Shown one piece after another: positions 26,766 through 35,840 of a stretch of DNA of 43,902 nucleotides. Origin of the DNA: Nitrosomonadales bacterium (GTDB lineage Bacteria; Pseudomonadota; Gammaproteobacteria; Burkholderiales; Gallionellaceae); assembly GCA_016208015.1 (NCBI GenBank), contig JACQYW010000015.1, forward strand, positions 1 to 43,902, in the 5' to 3' direction. How positions within the stretch are numbered: position 1 is the stretch's first letter; each line of letters opens with the position of its first letter. The notes under the pieces are model-generated. The model searched no databases. It worked only from the letters and a program-made list of their open reading frames with translations, and was not told the DNA's origin. The position numbers and the translations under genes were made by a program.

Positions 26766-28009
26766 ACGAATATTTCCATTATCAGCAAGACCGCCTGTAT
26801 GCCGAGAATGCGGCGCTGGATGACATCGCACAACGCTTCGGCACCCCTTGTTATGTCTATTCGCACGCCGCGCTGACGGACGGCTACCGGCAGTTCGCCG
26901 AAGCGTTCAAAAGCCGCGAGCATCTCATCTGCTATGCGGTGAAGGCCAATTCCAACATTGCCATCCTCAACCTGTTCGCGCGCCTGGGCGCGGGTTTCGA
27001 CATCGTCTCCGGCGGTGAATTGCAGCGCGTGCTGGCGGCGGGCGGCGCGGCGAACAAAGTGGTGTTCTCCGGTGTCGGCAAGAGCGAGGCCGAGATGCGC
27101 CAGGCACTGGAAGCGGAGATCCTCTGCTTCAACGTCGAATCTCCGTCAGAACTGGACAGGTTGAACGCAGTGGCGGGCAGCATGGGTAAAGTCGCGGCCA
27201 TCAGCTTGCGCGTGAACCCCGATGTCGATGCCAAGACTCATCCCTACATCTCCACCGGACTCAAGCAGAACAAGTTCGGCGTGGCCTATACCGAGGCGTT
27301 CGAGCTGTACCGCAAGGCCGCAGCCATGCCGCATCTGCGTGTCACCGGTATGGATTGCCACATCGGTTCCCAGCTCACCGAGGTCAGCCCGTTCATCGCG
27401 GCGGCGGAAAAAGTGCTGGCGCTGACCGATCGCCTGGCTGCCGCAGGTATCGTTCTGGAGCATCTCGACCTCGGTGGCGGACTCGGGATCCGCTATGACG
27501 ACGAGACGCCGCCGTCCATCGCCGAGTACGCGCAAGCCTTGCTGGGCGTGCTGCAGGGGCGTTCCGAGAAGATCATCGTCGAGCCCGGGCGGGTGCTGGT
27601 CGGCAATGCCGGGGTGCTGCTGACCCGCATCGAATATCTCAAGCATGGCGAAGAAAAGAACTTCGCCATCGTCGATGCAGCGATGAACGACCTGATGCGT
27701 CCCGCGCTTTACGATGCCTACCACGCTATCCTGCCGCTGCAAAAGAGAGGGTTGGAAAAGCAGTTTTATGAGGTGGTCGGACCGATCTGCGAGACCGGCG
27801 ATTTCATCGGCCATGGCCGCGAGATGGCCGTGGATAAAGGAGATGCGCTTGCCGTGATGTCGGCCGGAGCGTACGGCATGAGCATGAGTTCGAACTACAA
27901 CACGCGCCCGCGCGCCGCCGAAGTGATGGTCGATGGCGCGGTCGCGCACCTGATCCGCGAGCGCGAAACAGTGCGCCAGCTCTACGCTGCAGAGAAAATC
28001 GTCGCGTGA
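26762..28009 (+). CDS. lysA: diaminopimelate decarboxylase
   Basis: This 415-residue fold-type III PLP enzyme catalyses the last step of lysine synthesis. The PLP lysine lies in CYAVKANSN, with HIGSQL, the Gly-rich LDLGGGLGI, EPGRVLVGNAG and the active-site CETGDF. The start at 26762 follows from overlap with the lptM stop and from the family N-terminus. The reading frame upstream continues open but is antisense to the fusion gene and is not part of lysA. Confidence 0.96.
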   Translation: MNEYFHYQQDRLYAENAALDDIAQRFGTPCYVYSHAALTDGYRQFAEAFKSREHLICYAVKANSNIAILNLFARLGAGFDIVSGGELQRVLAAGGAANKVVFSGVGKSEAEMRQALEAEILCFNVESPSELDRLNAVAGSMGKVAAISLRVNPDVDAKTHPYISTGLKQNKFGVAYTEAFELYRKAAAMPHLRVTGMDCHIGSQLTEVSPFIAAAEKVLALTDRLAAAGIVLEHLDLGGGLGIRYDDETPPSIAEYAQALLGVLQGRSEKIIVEPGRVLVGNAGVLLTRIEYLKHGEEKNFAIVDAAMNDLMRPALYDAYHAILPLQKRGLEKQFYEVVGPICETGDFIGHGREMAVDKGDALAVMSAGAYGMSMSSNYNTRPRAAEVMVDGAVAHLIRERETVRQLYAAEKIVA

Positions 28010-28038
28010 AAATTATTCGCAAATAATGCATAAAAGTG

Positions 28039-28068
28039 TTGCGCATTTTTTTTAATCGCGCATAGAAT
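28039..28068 (+). promoter_or_regulatory. promoter of the histone-like gene
   Basis: A -35 TTGCGC (28039-28044) and -10 TAGAAT (28063-28068) are spaced by 18 bp, the spacer being AT-rich with a T-run. The start of transcription would lie at about 28075, giving a leader of ~105 bases that contains the small hairpin GTGCA-GTTGG-TGCAC. Nothing else was found in 28010-28180. Confidence 0.55.
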
Positions 28069-28180
28069 GCAGTCACCGTGCGTGTTGGGAGATTTCAAGC
28101 AATAGAAAGACGTATCGGGAGTGCAGTTGGTGCACGAAAATAACATCTGGTTAGTCCATCAATTTTTATAAGGAATGAAA

Positions 28181-28645
28181 ATGGCTGCAACAACCAAAGC
28201 AAAAAGCACCACCAAGAAGGCTGCTGCAAAGAAGCCCGCTGCAAAGAAGACAGTAGCCGCCAAGAAACCGGCAGCAAAGAAAGTGGCAGCGAAGAAGCCA
28301 GCCGCCAAAAAAGTAGCTGCCAAGAAGCCGGCTGCCAAAAAAGTAGCCGCCAAGAAGCCGGCAGCGAAGAAAGTGGCAGCTAAGAAGCCAGCCGCCAAAA
28401 AAGTAGCCGCCAAGAAGCCGGCAGCGAAAAAAGCAGCAGCGAAGAAGCCAACTGCCAAAAAAGTAGCCGCCAAGAAACCGGCAGCCAAAAAAGTAGCCGC
28501 CAAGAAACCGGCAGCGAAAAAAGCAGCAGCGAAGAAGCCGGCTGCCAAAAAAGTAGCCGCCAAGAAACCGGCAGCGAAAAAAGCAGCTAAAAAACCTGCG
28601 AAAGCTGCTGCTCCTGCGGCAGGCAAAGGCATCCTCGGCGCCTAA
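28181..28645 (+). CDS. histone H1-like Ala/Lys/Pro-rich DNA-binding protein
   Basis: This 154-residue protein is built almost entirely of a ten-residue repeat [10 protein letters not shown] (about 12 units, with V/A/T variants), between a short N-terminal stretch ([13 protein letters not shown]) and a C-terminal [11 protein letters not shown]. It is extremely basic and presumably disordered, resembling the C-terminal domain of histone H1 and bacterial H1-like proteins (AlgP, Bordetella BpH1). It likely compacts DNA or the nucleoid. The ATG at 28181 is preferred over 28175 because AGGA ends directly before 28175 and is six bases from 28181. It is monocistronic with its own promoter. Confidence 0.88.
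   Translation: MAATTKAKSTTKKAAAKKPAAKKTVAAKKPAAKKVAAKKPAAKKVAAKKPAAKKVAAKKPAAKKVAAKKPAAKKVAAKKPAAKKAAAKKPTAKKVAAKKPAAKKVAAKKPAAKKAAAKKPAAKKVAAKKPAAKKAAKKPAKAAAPAAGKGILGA
28220..28594 (+). repeat. 30-bp coding tandem repeat in the histone-like gene
   Basis: About twelve imperfect 30-bp units encode [10 protein letters not shown]. Synonymous changes (AAG/AAA, GCC/GCA) distinguish neighbouring units, yet some blocks are nearly identical, which fits repeated unit gain and loss by slippage or recombination. Copy number may vary between strains. Confidence 0.9.
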
Positions 28646-28779
28646 GCTTTGTAGAATTGGGGCGGGCGCCGGGTCGGTTGCGTTGCGCCCTTTCTGCAAA
28701 CTCCGTTTCGGGCGGAGTGGAGTTTGATTCTGTTCAGTGTTTGTTGAGCCTCTTCAGCGAACCGTCCCCGCTTTTCCCT

Positions 28780-28785
28780 TATAAT
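28780..28785 (+). promoter_or_regulatory. -10 box before the first RND locus
   Basis: A perfect TATAAT lies 78 bp before the adaptor gene. No convincing -35 is present at 16-19 bp, so an activator may be needed. In the same intergenic stretch (28646-28863), AAACTCCG...CGGAGTGGAGTTT (about 28699-28726) can form two alternative hairpins and may end the histone-like message. Confidence 0.4.
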
Positions 28786-28863
28786 TACACACACGCAAAA
28801 CGTGGGTGCTATCCGCATTTCTATCGTTCCCGTATCCGAAATTAACCCAGGCAAGGTGAGCGC

Positions 28864-29955
28864 ATGATCGCAAGGAATCTCAAGCTGTGTTGTCTGCTGC
28901 CATTGCTGTTGCTGGCGGCGTGCGACAAGAAGGGCGAAGAAAAAAAGGCGGAGACCCCGGGCGTTCCGGTGACCGTGGCCCAAAGTGAGTTGCGCAAGAT
29001 GGCGTTGCTGGAGGAATCGGTCGGTGTGCTGGAGAGTCTGGCCGATCCTGTCGTTTCTGCCGAGGTGGCCGGACGGGTCGCGGAAGTGCGCGCGGTGGCG
29101 GGTAGCGAAGTGAAGGCCGGGCAAGTGCTGGCCGTGCTGGATGGGCGCGATGCCGGGTTGTCGCGCCAGGCGGCGCAGGCAGAAGCAGGGCGGGTGGGAT
29201 CATTGAGCGCCAACCAGACGCGCAATCTGGAACGCCTGAAGCAATTGCGTGCACAGAATTTCATCTCCCAGGCGGCGCTGGATGACGCTATCGCGCAGAA
29301 TGCCGCCACCGAGAACCAGCTTTCCGGCGCACGCGCCCAGTTGGGGTTGGCCGAACGCAATGTCGGCAAGACCAATGTGGTTGCACCGGTGGACGGTCGC
29401 GTCGAAAAACAAATCGCCGTCACCGGACAATATGTCAAAGTGGGCGATCCGATGTTCCAGGTGGTGTCGCTGAAGCGACTGCGCGCACGCCTGCCTTTCC
29501 CCGAGACCATGTCGGGCAAGATCCGGCGCGGTATGCCGGTGCTGGTCAGCGTCGCAGGCAGCGATGTGCCGCTGGGCGGGACGATCGGCGAGATCCGCCC
29601 GATGGCCGGGCTGAACAACCGTTCGTTCGATGCCTATGCCATATTCGACAACCCGGGTGCATGGCGTCCCGGTGCGACGGTGAATGCGACCGTGGTGCTG
29701 GAGGAGCATACGGATGCCGTGACCGTGCCGGAACTGAGTGTGGTGCTGCGCCCCGCAGGCGAGGTGGTTTACGTGGTCGAAAACGGCAAGGCGCAGCAGC
29801 GCGTGGTAAGGGTCGGCATCAATCAGGACGGCAGGGTCGAGATACTCGACGGCCTGCAGGCCAACGAGACCGCAGTGGTGGACGGTGCCGGCTTCCTCAC
29901 CGATGGCGCCAAAGTGACGGTCGCCGCAAGTCAGCCGCCTGCCGGCGCACAATGA
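28864..29955 (+). CDS. RND efflux periplasmic adaptor lipoprotein
   Basis: This 363-residue membrane-fusion protein has a lipoprotein signal with lipobox LLAAC (Cys20). Its biotinyl-lipoyl halves are visible as VSAEVAGRVAEVRAV and VVAPVDGRVEKQIAVTG, with a short coiled hairpin between, then beta-barrel and membrane-proximal domains. It would link the downstream RND pump to an outer-membrane channel, which is not encoded here. The pump gene follows 31 bp later. Substrate cannot be predicted. Confidence 0.9.
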   Translation: MIARNLKLCCLLPLLLLAACDKKGEEKKAETPGVPVTVAQSELRKMALLEESVGVLESLADPVVSAEVAGRVAEVRAVAGSEVKAGQVLAVLDGRDAGLSRQAAQAEAGRVGSLSANQTRNLERLKQLRAQNFISQAALDDAIAQNAATENQLSGARAQLGLAERNVGKTNVVAPVDGRVEKQIAVTGQYVKVGDPMFQVVSLKRLRARLPFPETMSGKIRRGMPVLVSVAGSDVPLGGTIGEIRPMAGLNNRSFDAYAIFDNPGAWRPGATVNATVVLEEHTDAVTVPELSVVLRPAGEVVYVVENGKAQQRVVRVGINQDGRVEILDGLQANETAVVDGAGFLTDGAKVTVAASQPPAGAQ

Positions 29956-29986
29956 TCCTTACGAACCGCCGCGAATATTCCCAGTC

Positions 29987-32900
29987 ATGAATCTGCCTGA
30001 GTTATCCATCAAGCGTCACGTCCTTGCCGTGATGCTGAGTGCCGCGCTGATGCTGTTCGGCGTAATCTCCTATCAGCGCGTCGGCGTCGACCAGTTCCCC
30101 AAGGTCGATTTTCCCATCATCACGGTGACCACCACACTGCGCGGCGCCAATCCCGAGAACGTGGATATGAGCGTGACCAGCGTGATCGAGAGCGCCATCA
30201 ACAGTGTTCCCGGCATCGAGCATGTGCAATCGAGTTCTTCGCCCGGCGTCTCGGTGGTAGTCATCACCTTCAGTCTGGAAAAGAACGTCGATATCGCCTT
30301 CAACGAGGTGCAGTCCAAGATCAGCCAGGTATTGCGCCGCCTGCCCAGGGATGCCGATGCGCCGGTGGTGGCGAAGATGGATACCGGCGCCAATGCCGTG
30401 TTCTGGGTCATGTTGCAGGGCGACCGTACCGTGCAGCAACTCAACCAGTATGCTGCCAACGTCATCAAGAAGAAGCTGGAGAGCATCAACGGTGTCGGCG
30501 AGGTCCGCATCGGCGGCAGGCGCGACCGCACCATCCGCATCCATGCCGATCCGGTACGCATGTCCTCGCTGGGTATCACCGCGCAGGATGTCTCTGCCGC
30601 CTTCGGCCGCGAACACCTGCAGATGCCGGGCGGTTTTCTGGTGGGCAACTTCAACGAGTTCCTGCTGCGGCTGGACCTCGAGTTCCACAGCATAAAAGAG
30701 CTCAAACGCATGGTCGTGACCTACCGCGACGGCGCGCCGATCCGTCTGCAGGACATCGCCCGCATCGAGGACGGACTCTCTGAATACCGCCAGTTGGTGC
30801 GCTTCAACGGCCAGCCGGGAGTGGGCATCGGTATCGTCAAGGTGTCCGGCTCCAACACCGTCGAGGTGGTCGACTCGGTCAAGAAACGGCTGCAGAGGGA
30901 CATCATCCCCAGCCTGCCGCCGGGCCTGACGCTGAAGACCGCCTCCGACGATTCCACCTTCATCATCGAGATGATCAATTCGCTGCGCGAACATCTGCTC
31001 GAAGGCACGATGCTGGCGGCAATCGTGGTGTGGGTGTTTCTGCGCAGCGTGCGCTCCACATTGATTATTTCGGTCGCCATCCCGGTGTCGTTGCTGGGCG
31101 CCATGGCCGCTTTGTATTTCCTCGGCTTCACGCTGAACTCGATGACCCTGCTCGCGTTGTTGCTGCTGGTCGGCGTGGTGGTGGACGATTCCATCGTGGT
31201 ATTGGAGAACATCTTCCGTCACCGCGAGGAGATCGACCCGGATCCCATGCAGGCCGCATTCAACGGCAGCAAGGAAGTGGTGTTCGCGGTGATCGCCGCA
31301 TCGCTGGCGCTGGTGTCCATCTTCGCGCCGGTCATCTTCATGAGCGGCATCATCGGCATGTTCTTCAAGTCGTTCGCCGTGGTGGTGACGGTGGGCGTGC
31401 TGGTGTCGCTGTTCGTCTCGCTCACGCTCACGCCCATGCTGTGTTCGCGCTTTCTCAGCGTGAACAAGAAGCACGGCAGGATATATCTCATGCTGGACGG
31501 GATGTTCCATCGCCTGGACGATTTTTATCGTCATGCGCTGGAGTGGGTGCTGCAACACCGCTGGAAGGTGGTGCTGCTGACCTCGCTGATCGTTCTCTCC
31601 AGCGGCTTCTTTTTCGCCAAGGTGGGCAAGGGCTTCATGCCGGACGAGGACCAGAGCGGTTTTCGCGTCACGGCCAAGGTACCGCTCGGCGCTTCCATCG
31701 AGTACACCAAGGGCCGCCTGATCGAGGTCGAAAAGGTGCTGGCAAAGCACAAGGAGATCACCGGTCAGTTCAGCGGCATCGGTCTGGGAACATCGGGGCA
31801 GGTCAACCAGGCCTTCGTCAACGTGAAGATGGCGCCACGAAACCAGCGCGATATCCGGCAGCAGGAATTGATGGCGCAATTGCGCAAGGAACTGGCGGTG
31901 ATTCCCGGCGTCAGGGCGTTCCCCTCGCCAACAGCACGCGTTGGCGGACAACGCGGCGAGCCGCTGCAATTCGTATTGACCGGCGCCAGTTTGGGCGAAG
32001 TGGGCAGGCTGTCGGGTGAGCTGCAAAGCAAGCTCGCCAAGGAAGCACCCGGCCTCGGCCGCGTCGACCTCGACATGCAGCTCGACCTGCCGGAGGTGGT
32101 CTTCCGCGTGAACCGCGACAAAGCGGCGGCGCTCGGCCTGTCGGTGCAGGATGTGGCGACGGCGATCAACATCATGAGCGGCGGCGTGGACGTGGCGCAA
32201 TACAACGACGAGCCGGGCGACGGCCAGCGCTACTACATCCGCATCAAGGCGGGCGAGGGCGTATTCAACAAACCCGCCGATCTGCGCAGACTATATATAC
32301 GTGCCAAAGACGGCAGCATGGTGCGGCTGGATAACGTCGCCAGCTTCGAGCAGAGACTCGGTGCGGCGGTGGTGGGTCGCTACGACCTGCAATATTCGGC
32401 CACCTTCTATTCCTCGCCGACCATCCCGCTGGGCGAGGCGACGCAAAAACTGCAGCAGATCGCGGAAGCGATGTTGCCGGCCGGTTACCAGATCAAGCTC
32501 ATCGGACAGGCAGCCGAGTTCGGCAAGACCGTGGGTTACATGCTGTTCGCCTTCGGCTTGGCGATCATCCTGCTCTATATGGTGCTGGCCAGCCAGTTCA
32601 ACTCCTTCGTGCAGCCATTCATCATCATGATGGCGCAGCCGCTTGCCATCATTGGCGGCATCGTGGCCCTTTGGCTGACCGGCACCACGCTCAACATCTA
32701 TTCGATGATCGGATTGGTGCTACTGGTGGGACTGGTGGCCAAGAACTCCATCCTGCTGATCGACCTGACCAACCAGCGGCGCGAGCAGGGCATGGGCGTC
32801 GACCAGGCCCTGCTCGATGCCTGTCCCACGCGGATGCGACCGGTGCTGATGACTTCCGCCACCATCATTCTGGCGCTGTTTCCGGCGGCGCTCGGTTTGG

Positions 32901-33052
32901 GTGCGGGGGCGGAGACCAACGGCCCGTTGTCCATCGCGGTGATCGGCGGCATGTTCTCTTCCACCCTGCTCACGCTGGTGGTCGTGCCTGCCGTGTATTC
33001 ACTGGTGGAAGGGGGATTGCAGCACTGGTCGCAACGTCACGCCGCAGTTTGA
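29987..33052 (+). CDS. RND multidrug efflux permease (HAE1 type)
   Basis: This 1021-residue inner-membrane proton antiporter of the AcrB/MexB superfamily starts SIKRHVLAVMLSAALMLFG. The proton-relay pair is in GVVVDDSIVVLENIFRHRE (TM4), and two large periplasmic porter domains and the C-terminal helices (LVGLVAKNSILLIDLTNQ) are intact. The N-terminal LSIKRHVLAVML start and overall length resemble the pumps that pair with short lipoprotein adaptors. It ends one base away from the convergent HDOD gene, so their 3' ends are probably antisense to each other. Confidence 0.94.
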   Translation: MNLPELSIKRHVLAVMLSAALMLFGVISYQRVGVDQFPKVDFPIITVTTTLRGANPENVDMSVTSVIESAINSVPGIEHVQSSSSPGVSVVVITFSLEKNVDIAFNEVQSKISQVLRRLPRDADAPVVAKMDTGANAVFWVMLQGDRTVQQLNQYAANVIKKKLESINGVGEVRIGGRRDRTIRIHADPVRMSSLGITAQDVSAAFGREHLQMPGGFLVGNFNEFLLRLDLEFHSIKELKRMVVTYRDGAPIRLQDIARIEDGLSEYRQLVRFNGQPGVGIGIVKVSGSNTVEVVDSVKKRLQRDIIPSLPPGLTLKTASDDSTFIIEMINSLREHLLEGTMLAAIVVWVFLRSVRSTLIISVAIPVSLLGAMAALYFLGFTLNSMTLLALLLLVGVVVDDSIVVLENIFRHREEIDPDPMQAAFNGSKEVVFAVIAASLALVSIFAPVIFMSGIIGMFFKSFAVVVTVGVLVSLFVSLTLTPMLCSRFLSVNKKHGRIYLMLDGMFHRLDDFYRHALEWVLQHRWKVVLLTSLIVLSSGFFFAKVGKGFMPDEDQSGFRVTAKVPLGASIEYTKGRLIEVEKVLAKHKEITGQFSGIGLGTSGQVNQAFVNVKMAPRNQRDIRQQELMAQLRKELAVIPGVRAFPSPTARVGGQRGEPLQFVLTGASLGEVGRLSGELQSKLAKEAPGLGRVDLDMQLDLPEVVFRVNRDKAAALGLSVQDVATAINIMSGGVDVAQYNDEPGDGQRYYIRIKAGEGVFNKPADLRRLYIRAKDGSMVRLDNVASFEQRLGAAVVGRYDLQYSATFYSSPTIPLGEATQKLQQIAEAMLPAGYQIKLIGQAAEFGKTVGYMLFAFGLAIILLYMVLASQFNSFVQPFIIMMAQPLAIIGGIVALWLTGTTLNIYSMIGLVLLVGLVAKNSILLIDLTNQRREQGMGVDQALLDACPTRMRPVLMTSATIILALFPAALGLGAGAETNGPLSIAVIGGMFSSTLLTLVVVPAVYSLVEGGLQHWSQRHAAV

Positions 33053-33053
33053 T

Positions 33054-33926
33054 TCATCCCGGTGCAGCGAGGATCTGTTTTGCCTCAGAGTACAAGAACT
33101 CAAGATCGTCATCGTCTATCTTGAGTGTTCGTAAACAGGCCGTGCCGAGCTTGGGCCATTCCTCCGTCATGCTCAAGCCGAGTTGCTGTTGCACGATATG
33201 CTCGGCGAACTGGGCGGTGGCGATGAACTGGCGGCTGGGTTGTGGCAGATCCGAACCCGCTTCCAGCGCTTTCACCTGATGGTGGTGGCGGATGGCCACA
33301 TACATATCCTCCGGTAGCCACCATTTCTGTGCCAACGCGCAACCAACCACGGCGTGGTTGGTTTGCACCAAGGCCTCTTCGCGCTCGGTGAATTCCGTTT
33401 TGGAATCCCGGTTCGCCGCGCCCAGCACCTCCTTGTAGTTCGGAAAGCGCCCCATCAATACCGGGATGCCGCAATCATGGAACAGGCCGAAGGTATAGGC
33501 ATCATCGGCATTCAAACCGGGAATATCCAGTCTCATCGCCAGCCAGGCGCACAACCGGGCGGTGCGTGCAGAAGCATCCCAGAACCGGAGCATGCTGGGC
33601 CCGTCGGGGAAGGCCTTGCGCAGAATGATGCCGGCGATGGTGTGGCTGGCGACCCTGAGACCGAGGATGGATAACGCATCGTGTACCGAACGCGCTCTTT
33701 GCGGACGGATGAAGAAAGGCGAGTTGGTGGTCTTGAGCAGTCCGGCGGCAAGCGCGACATCGGAACTGATGAGGTCGGTCAGTCTGTTGAAGTCGGGTTC
33801 ATCCTTGCGCATCTCGGCTATGATGCGGAACAAGATATCCGGACAGGGCGGAATCTCGACTTCCAGCAGTGAGCGCTCGAGCCGGGTGTCGGATTTCGCG
33901 TGAAAGTTCGGTCGGTCGTCGGTCAT
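33054..33926 (-). CDS. HDOD-domain signalling protein
   Basis: This 290-residue protein consists of an HDOD domain: IPPCPDILFRIIAEM, SSDVALAAGLLKTTNSPFF and LSILGLRVASHTIAGI. In FGLFHDCGIPVLM the HD-like region reads HDCG, keeping an His-Asp pair that many HDOD proteins lose. HDOD proteins act in signal transduction, often with cyclic-di-GMP. The ATG at 33926 is chosen because the upstream extension is Cys/His-rich and unlike the family. It is divergent from the GGDEF-EAL gene (86 bp), which supports a shared signalling role. Confidence 0.88.
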   Translation of the reverse strand: MTDDRPNFHAKSDTRLERSLLEVEIPPCPDILFRIIAEMRKDEPDFNRLTDLISSDVALAAGLLKTTNSPFFIRPQRARSVHDALSILGLRVASHTIAGIILRKAFPDGPSMLRFWDASARTARLCAWLAMRLDIPGLNADDAYTFGLFHDCGIPVLMGRFPNYKEVLGAANRDSKTEFTEREEALVQTNHAVVGCALAQKWWLPEDMYVAIRHHHQVKALEAGSDLPQPSRQFIATAQFAEHIVQQQLGLSMTEEWPKLGTACLRTLKIDDDDLEFLYSEAKQILAAPG

Positions 33927-34012
33927 TTGCGTGTCGGGTGCATGATAAGATTGCCGCCGACACATGAGATGTTCGGCGGCGCACGAAGGAAAATAGCACA
34001 AGCTGTGTTTGG

Positions 34013-35836
34013 ATGGCTACGGTTTTCCGGATCGAAAGCAAAAAGCGAAATCACACTCCATTTTCGGACGGAATAATTCACCGGCAATTTCTTGCCGACC
34101 CGGGCGGGGGCACTTCGATGCAAGTAAGGGCAGGATCATCATTGCTTGATTCCGGGACGATGCTGTTTCAGGCGATACTGGACAACGCCCCGCTGGGCAT
34201 ATGGTTTCTTGGCCTCGATGGCCGTCTGCGCTTCGTCAATAAAACCTTTTGTGTCGCAATGGGTATTCCGGAAGAGCGCTTCCTGGTTGCCGCGCATTAC
34301 GTCGAAGTCCTGCCGCAGAGCATCTCCGCCAGTTGCATCCGGTCCGATGAAGAATGCATGGCCCAGAATGGCCCGCACCAATCGCAGGAATGGTTGCCGT
34401 TCGCGGACGGCAAGGATCATCTGCTGGAGATCACCAGGGTCAAGGTGCTGGATCGGGACGGCCTGCCCATCGGATTGATCGGTCTGGCGGCGGATGTCAC
34501 GCAACTCAAACTGCATGCGAAACAGATGGAGCGCATCGCACATTTCGATGCCCTGACCGATGTGCCCAACCGCGTGCTGTTCGCCGACCGTTTACAGCAG
34601 GCATTGGCGCACTGCAAGCGCGGGGGCAGCATTCTGGCAGTCTGTTATCTCGATCTGGACGGATTCAAACTCATCAACGATACGATGGGTCATGAAGCGG
34701 GCGACCAGGTGCTGATCGAGGTGACCAGACGCATCAAAGCCACGATCCGCAGCGACGATACCATCGCCCGGCTGGGGGGCGACGAATTCGCCGTGCTGTT
34801 GCAGGGCTTGCGTGCAGCAGAAGAGTGCTCGACCAGTCTCAACCGCCTGCTGGAGGCGATCAGTCATCCGATCGAGATAAAGGGAAAGTTGTTCGAGGTC
34901 AGCGCCAGCATAGGCGTCTCGCTGTTCCCCGGCGACGACCTCGATGCCGACACTCTGTTGCGCCATGCCGATCAGGCGATGTACTCCGCCAAGCAAGCCG
35001 GCAAGAACCGGTACCATCTTTACGATGCGGCGAGCGACAGGCGCGCCCGCTCGCACCATGAGTTCCTCAAGCGTTTGGCCATCGCGCTGGTGACGAAGGA
35101 ATTCGAACTGCATTACCAGCCCAAAGTGGACATGCGCACGCTGCGCCTGGTCGGTGCGGAGGCCCTGATCCGCTGGAACCATCCGGAACGCGGCCTGCTC
35201 GCCCCTGCCGAGTTCTTGTATGCCATCGAGGGGACGACGCTCGAGGTGGAGCTGGGCGACTGGGTCATCTCGACGGCTCTCGAGCAGCTTGAAGTTTGGC
35301 ATCGGGCCGGACTGCCGATGGAGTTGAGCATCAATATCTCGGCCCGTCATCTGCAAACGAACGACTTTTCCTGGAAGCTGAAACGCAAATTGCTGCGCCA
35401 CCCGCATATTCCGCAAGGCAGTTTGCAGATCGAAGTGCTGGAGACGGCGGCGCTGGAGGACATTCCCAGGGTCAGCGAGACCATCGAGCATTGCCGCAAG
35501 ATAGGCGTCGGTTTTGCACTGGACGATTTCGGCACCGGTTACTCGTCACTGTCCTATCTGGGGCGGCTGCCGGTCGACACGCTCAAGATCGACCAGTCCT
35601 TCATTCGCGGCATGTTGCACGACAAAGGCGACCGCGCCATCGTGCAGGGCGTCATCGCCCTGGCCAGGGCCTTTGGCCGCAGAACGGTGGCCGAAGGTGT
35701 AGAGACGGAAGAGCTTTTCCACGCACTGGTGGCGATGGGCTGCGAATACGGGCAGGGATACGGGATCGCGCGCCCGATGCCGGCGGAAGAATTGCCCGCA
35801 TGGCTGGAGAAGTGGAACCGCGCGCCGTTCCGTTGA
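34013..35836 (+). CDS. PAS-GGDEF-EAL cyclic-di-GMP enzyme
   Basis: This 607-residue protein has a PAS sensor (about residues 45-170, ILDNAPLGIWFLGLDGRLRFVN), a GGDEF diguanylate cyclase with intact ARLGGDEFA (about 254) and the inhibitory RxxD site RSDD five residues before it, and an EAL phosphodiesterase with EALIRWNHP (E383), DDFGTGYSS and LKIDQSFIRGM. Both catalytic signatures look complete, so it may make and degrade c-di-GMP. No transmembrane segment is seen. An ATG at 34118 is an alternative start. It ends four bases from the convergent mgtE. Confidence 0.94.
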   Translation: MATVFRIESKKRNHTPFSDGIIHRQFLADPGGGTSMQVRAGSSLLDSGTMLFQAILDNAPLGIWFLGLDGRLRFVNKTFCVAMGIPEERFLVAAHYVEVLPQSISASCIRSDEECMAQNGPHQSQEWLPFADGKDHLLEITRVKVLDRDGLPIGLIGLAADVTQLKLHAKQMERIAHFDALTDVPNRVLFADRLQQALAHCKRGGSILAVCYLDLDGFKLINDTMGHEAGDQVLIEVTRRIKATIRSDDTIARLGGDEFAVLLQGLRAAEECSTSLNRLLEAISHPIEIKGKLFEVSASIGVSLFPGDDLDADTLLRHADQAMYSAKQAGKNRYHLYDAASDRRARSHHEFLKRLAIALVTKEFELHYQPKVDMRTLRLVGAEALIRWNHPERGLLAPAEFLYAIEGTTLEVELGDWVISTALEQLEVWHRAGLPMELSINISARHLQTNDFSWKLKRKLLRHPHIPQGSLQIEVLETAALEDIPRVSETIEHCRKIGVGFALDDFGTGYSSLSYLGRLPVDTLKIDQSFIRGMLHDKGDRAIVQGVIALARAFGRRTVAEGVETEELFHALVAMGCEYGQGYGIARPMPAEELPAWLEKWNRAPFR

Positions 35837-35840
35837 TAGC

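Noticed and set aside
28220..28594. Regular ~30-bp repeats that could suggest a CRISPR array
   Set aside because: There are no unique spacers; the units are contiguous, in frame and encode [10 protein letters not shown].
28159..28632. Long minus-strand open frame encoding a Phe/Ala/Gly/Leu repeat protein
   Set aside because: It is the antisense of the 30-bp Ala/Lys coding repeat of the histone-like gene; its periodic composition is a mirror of that repeat and it has no independent start signals.
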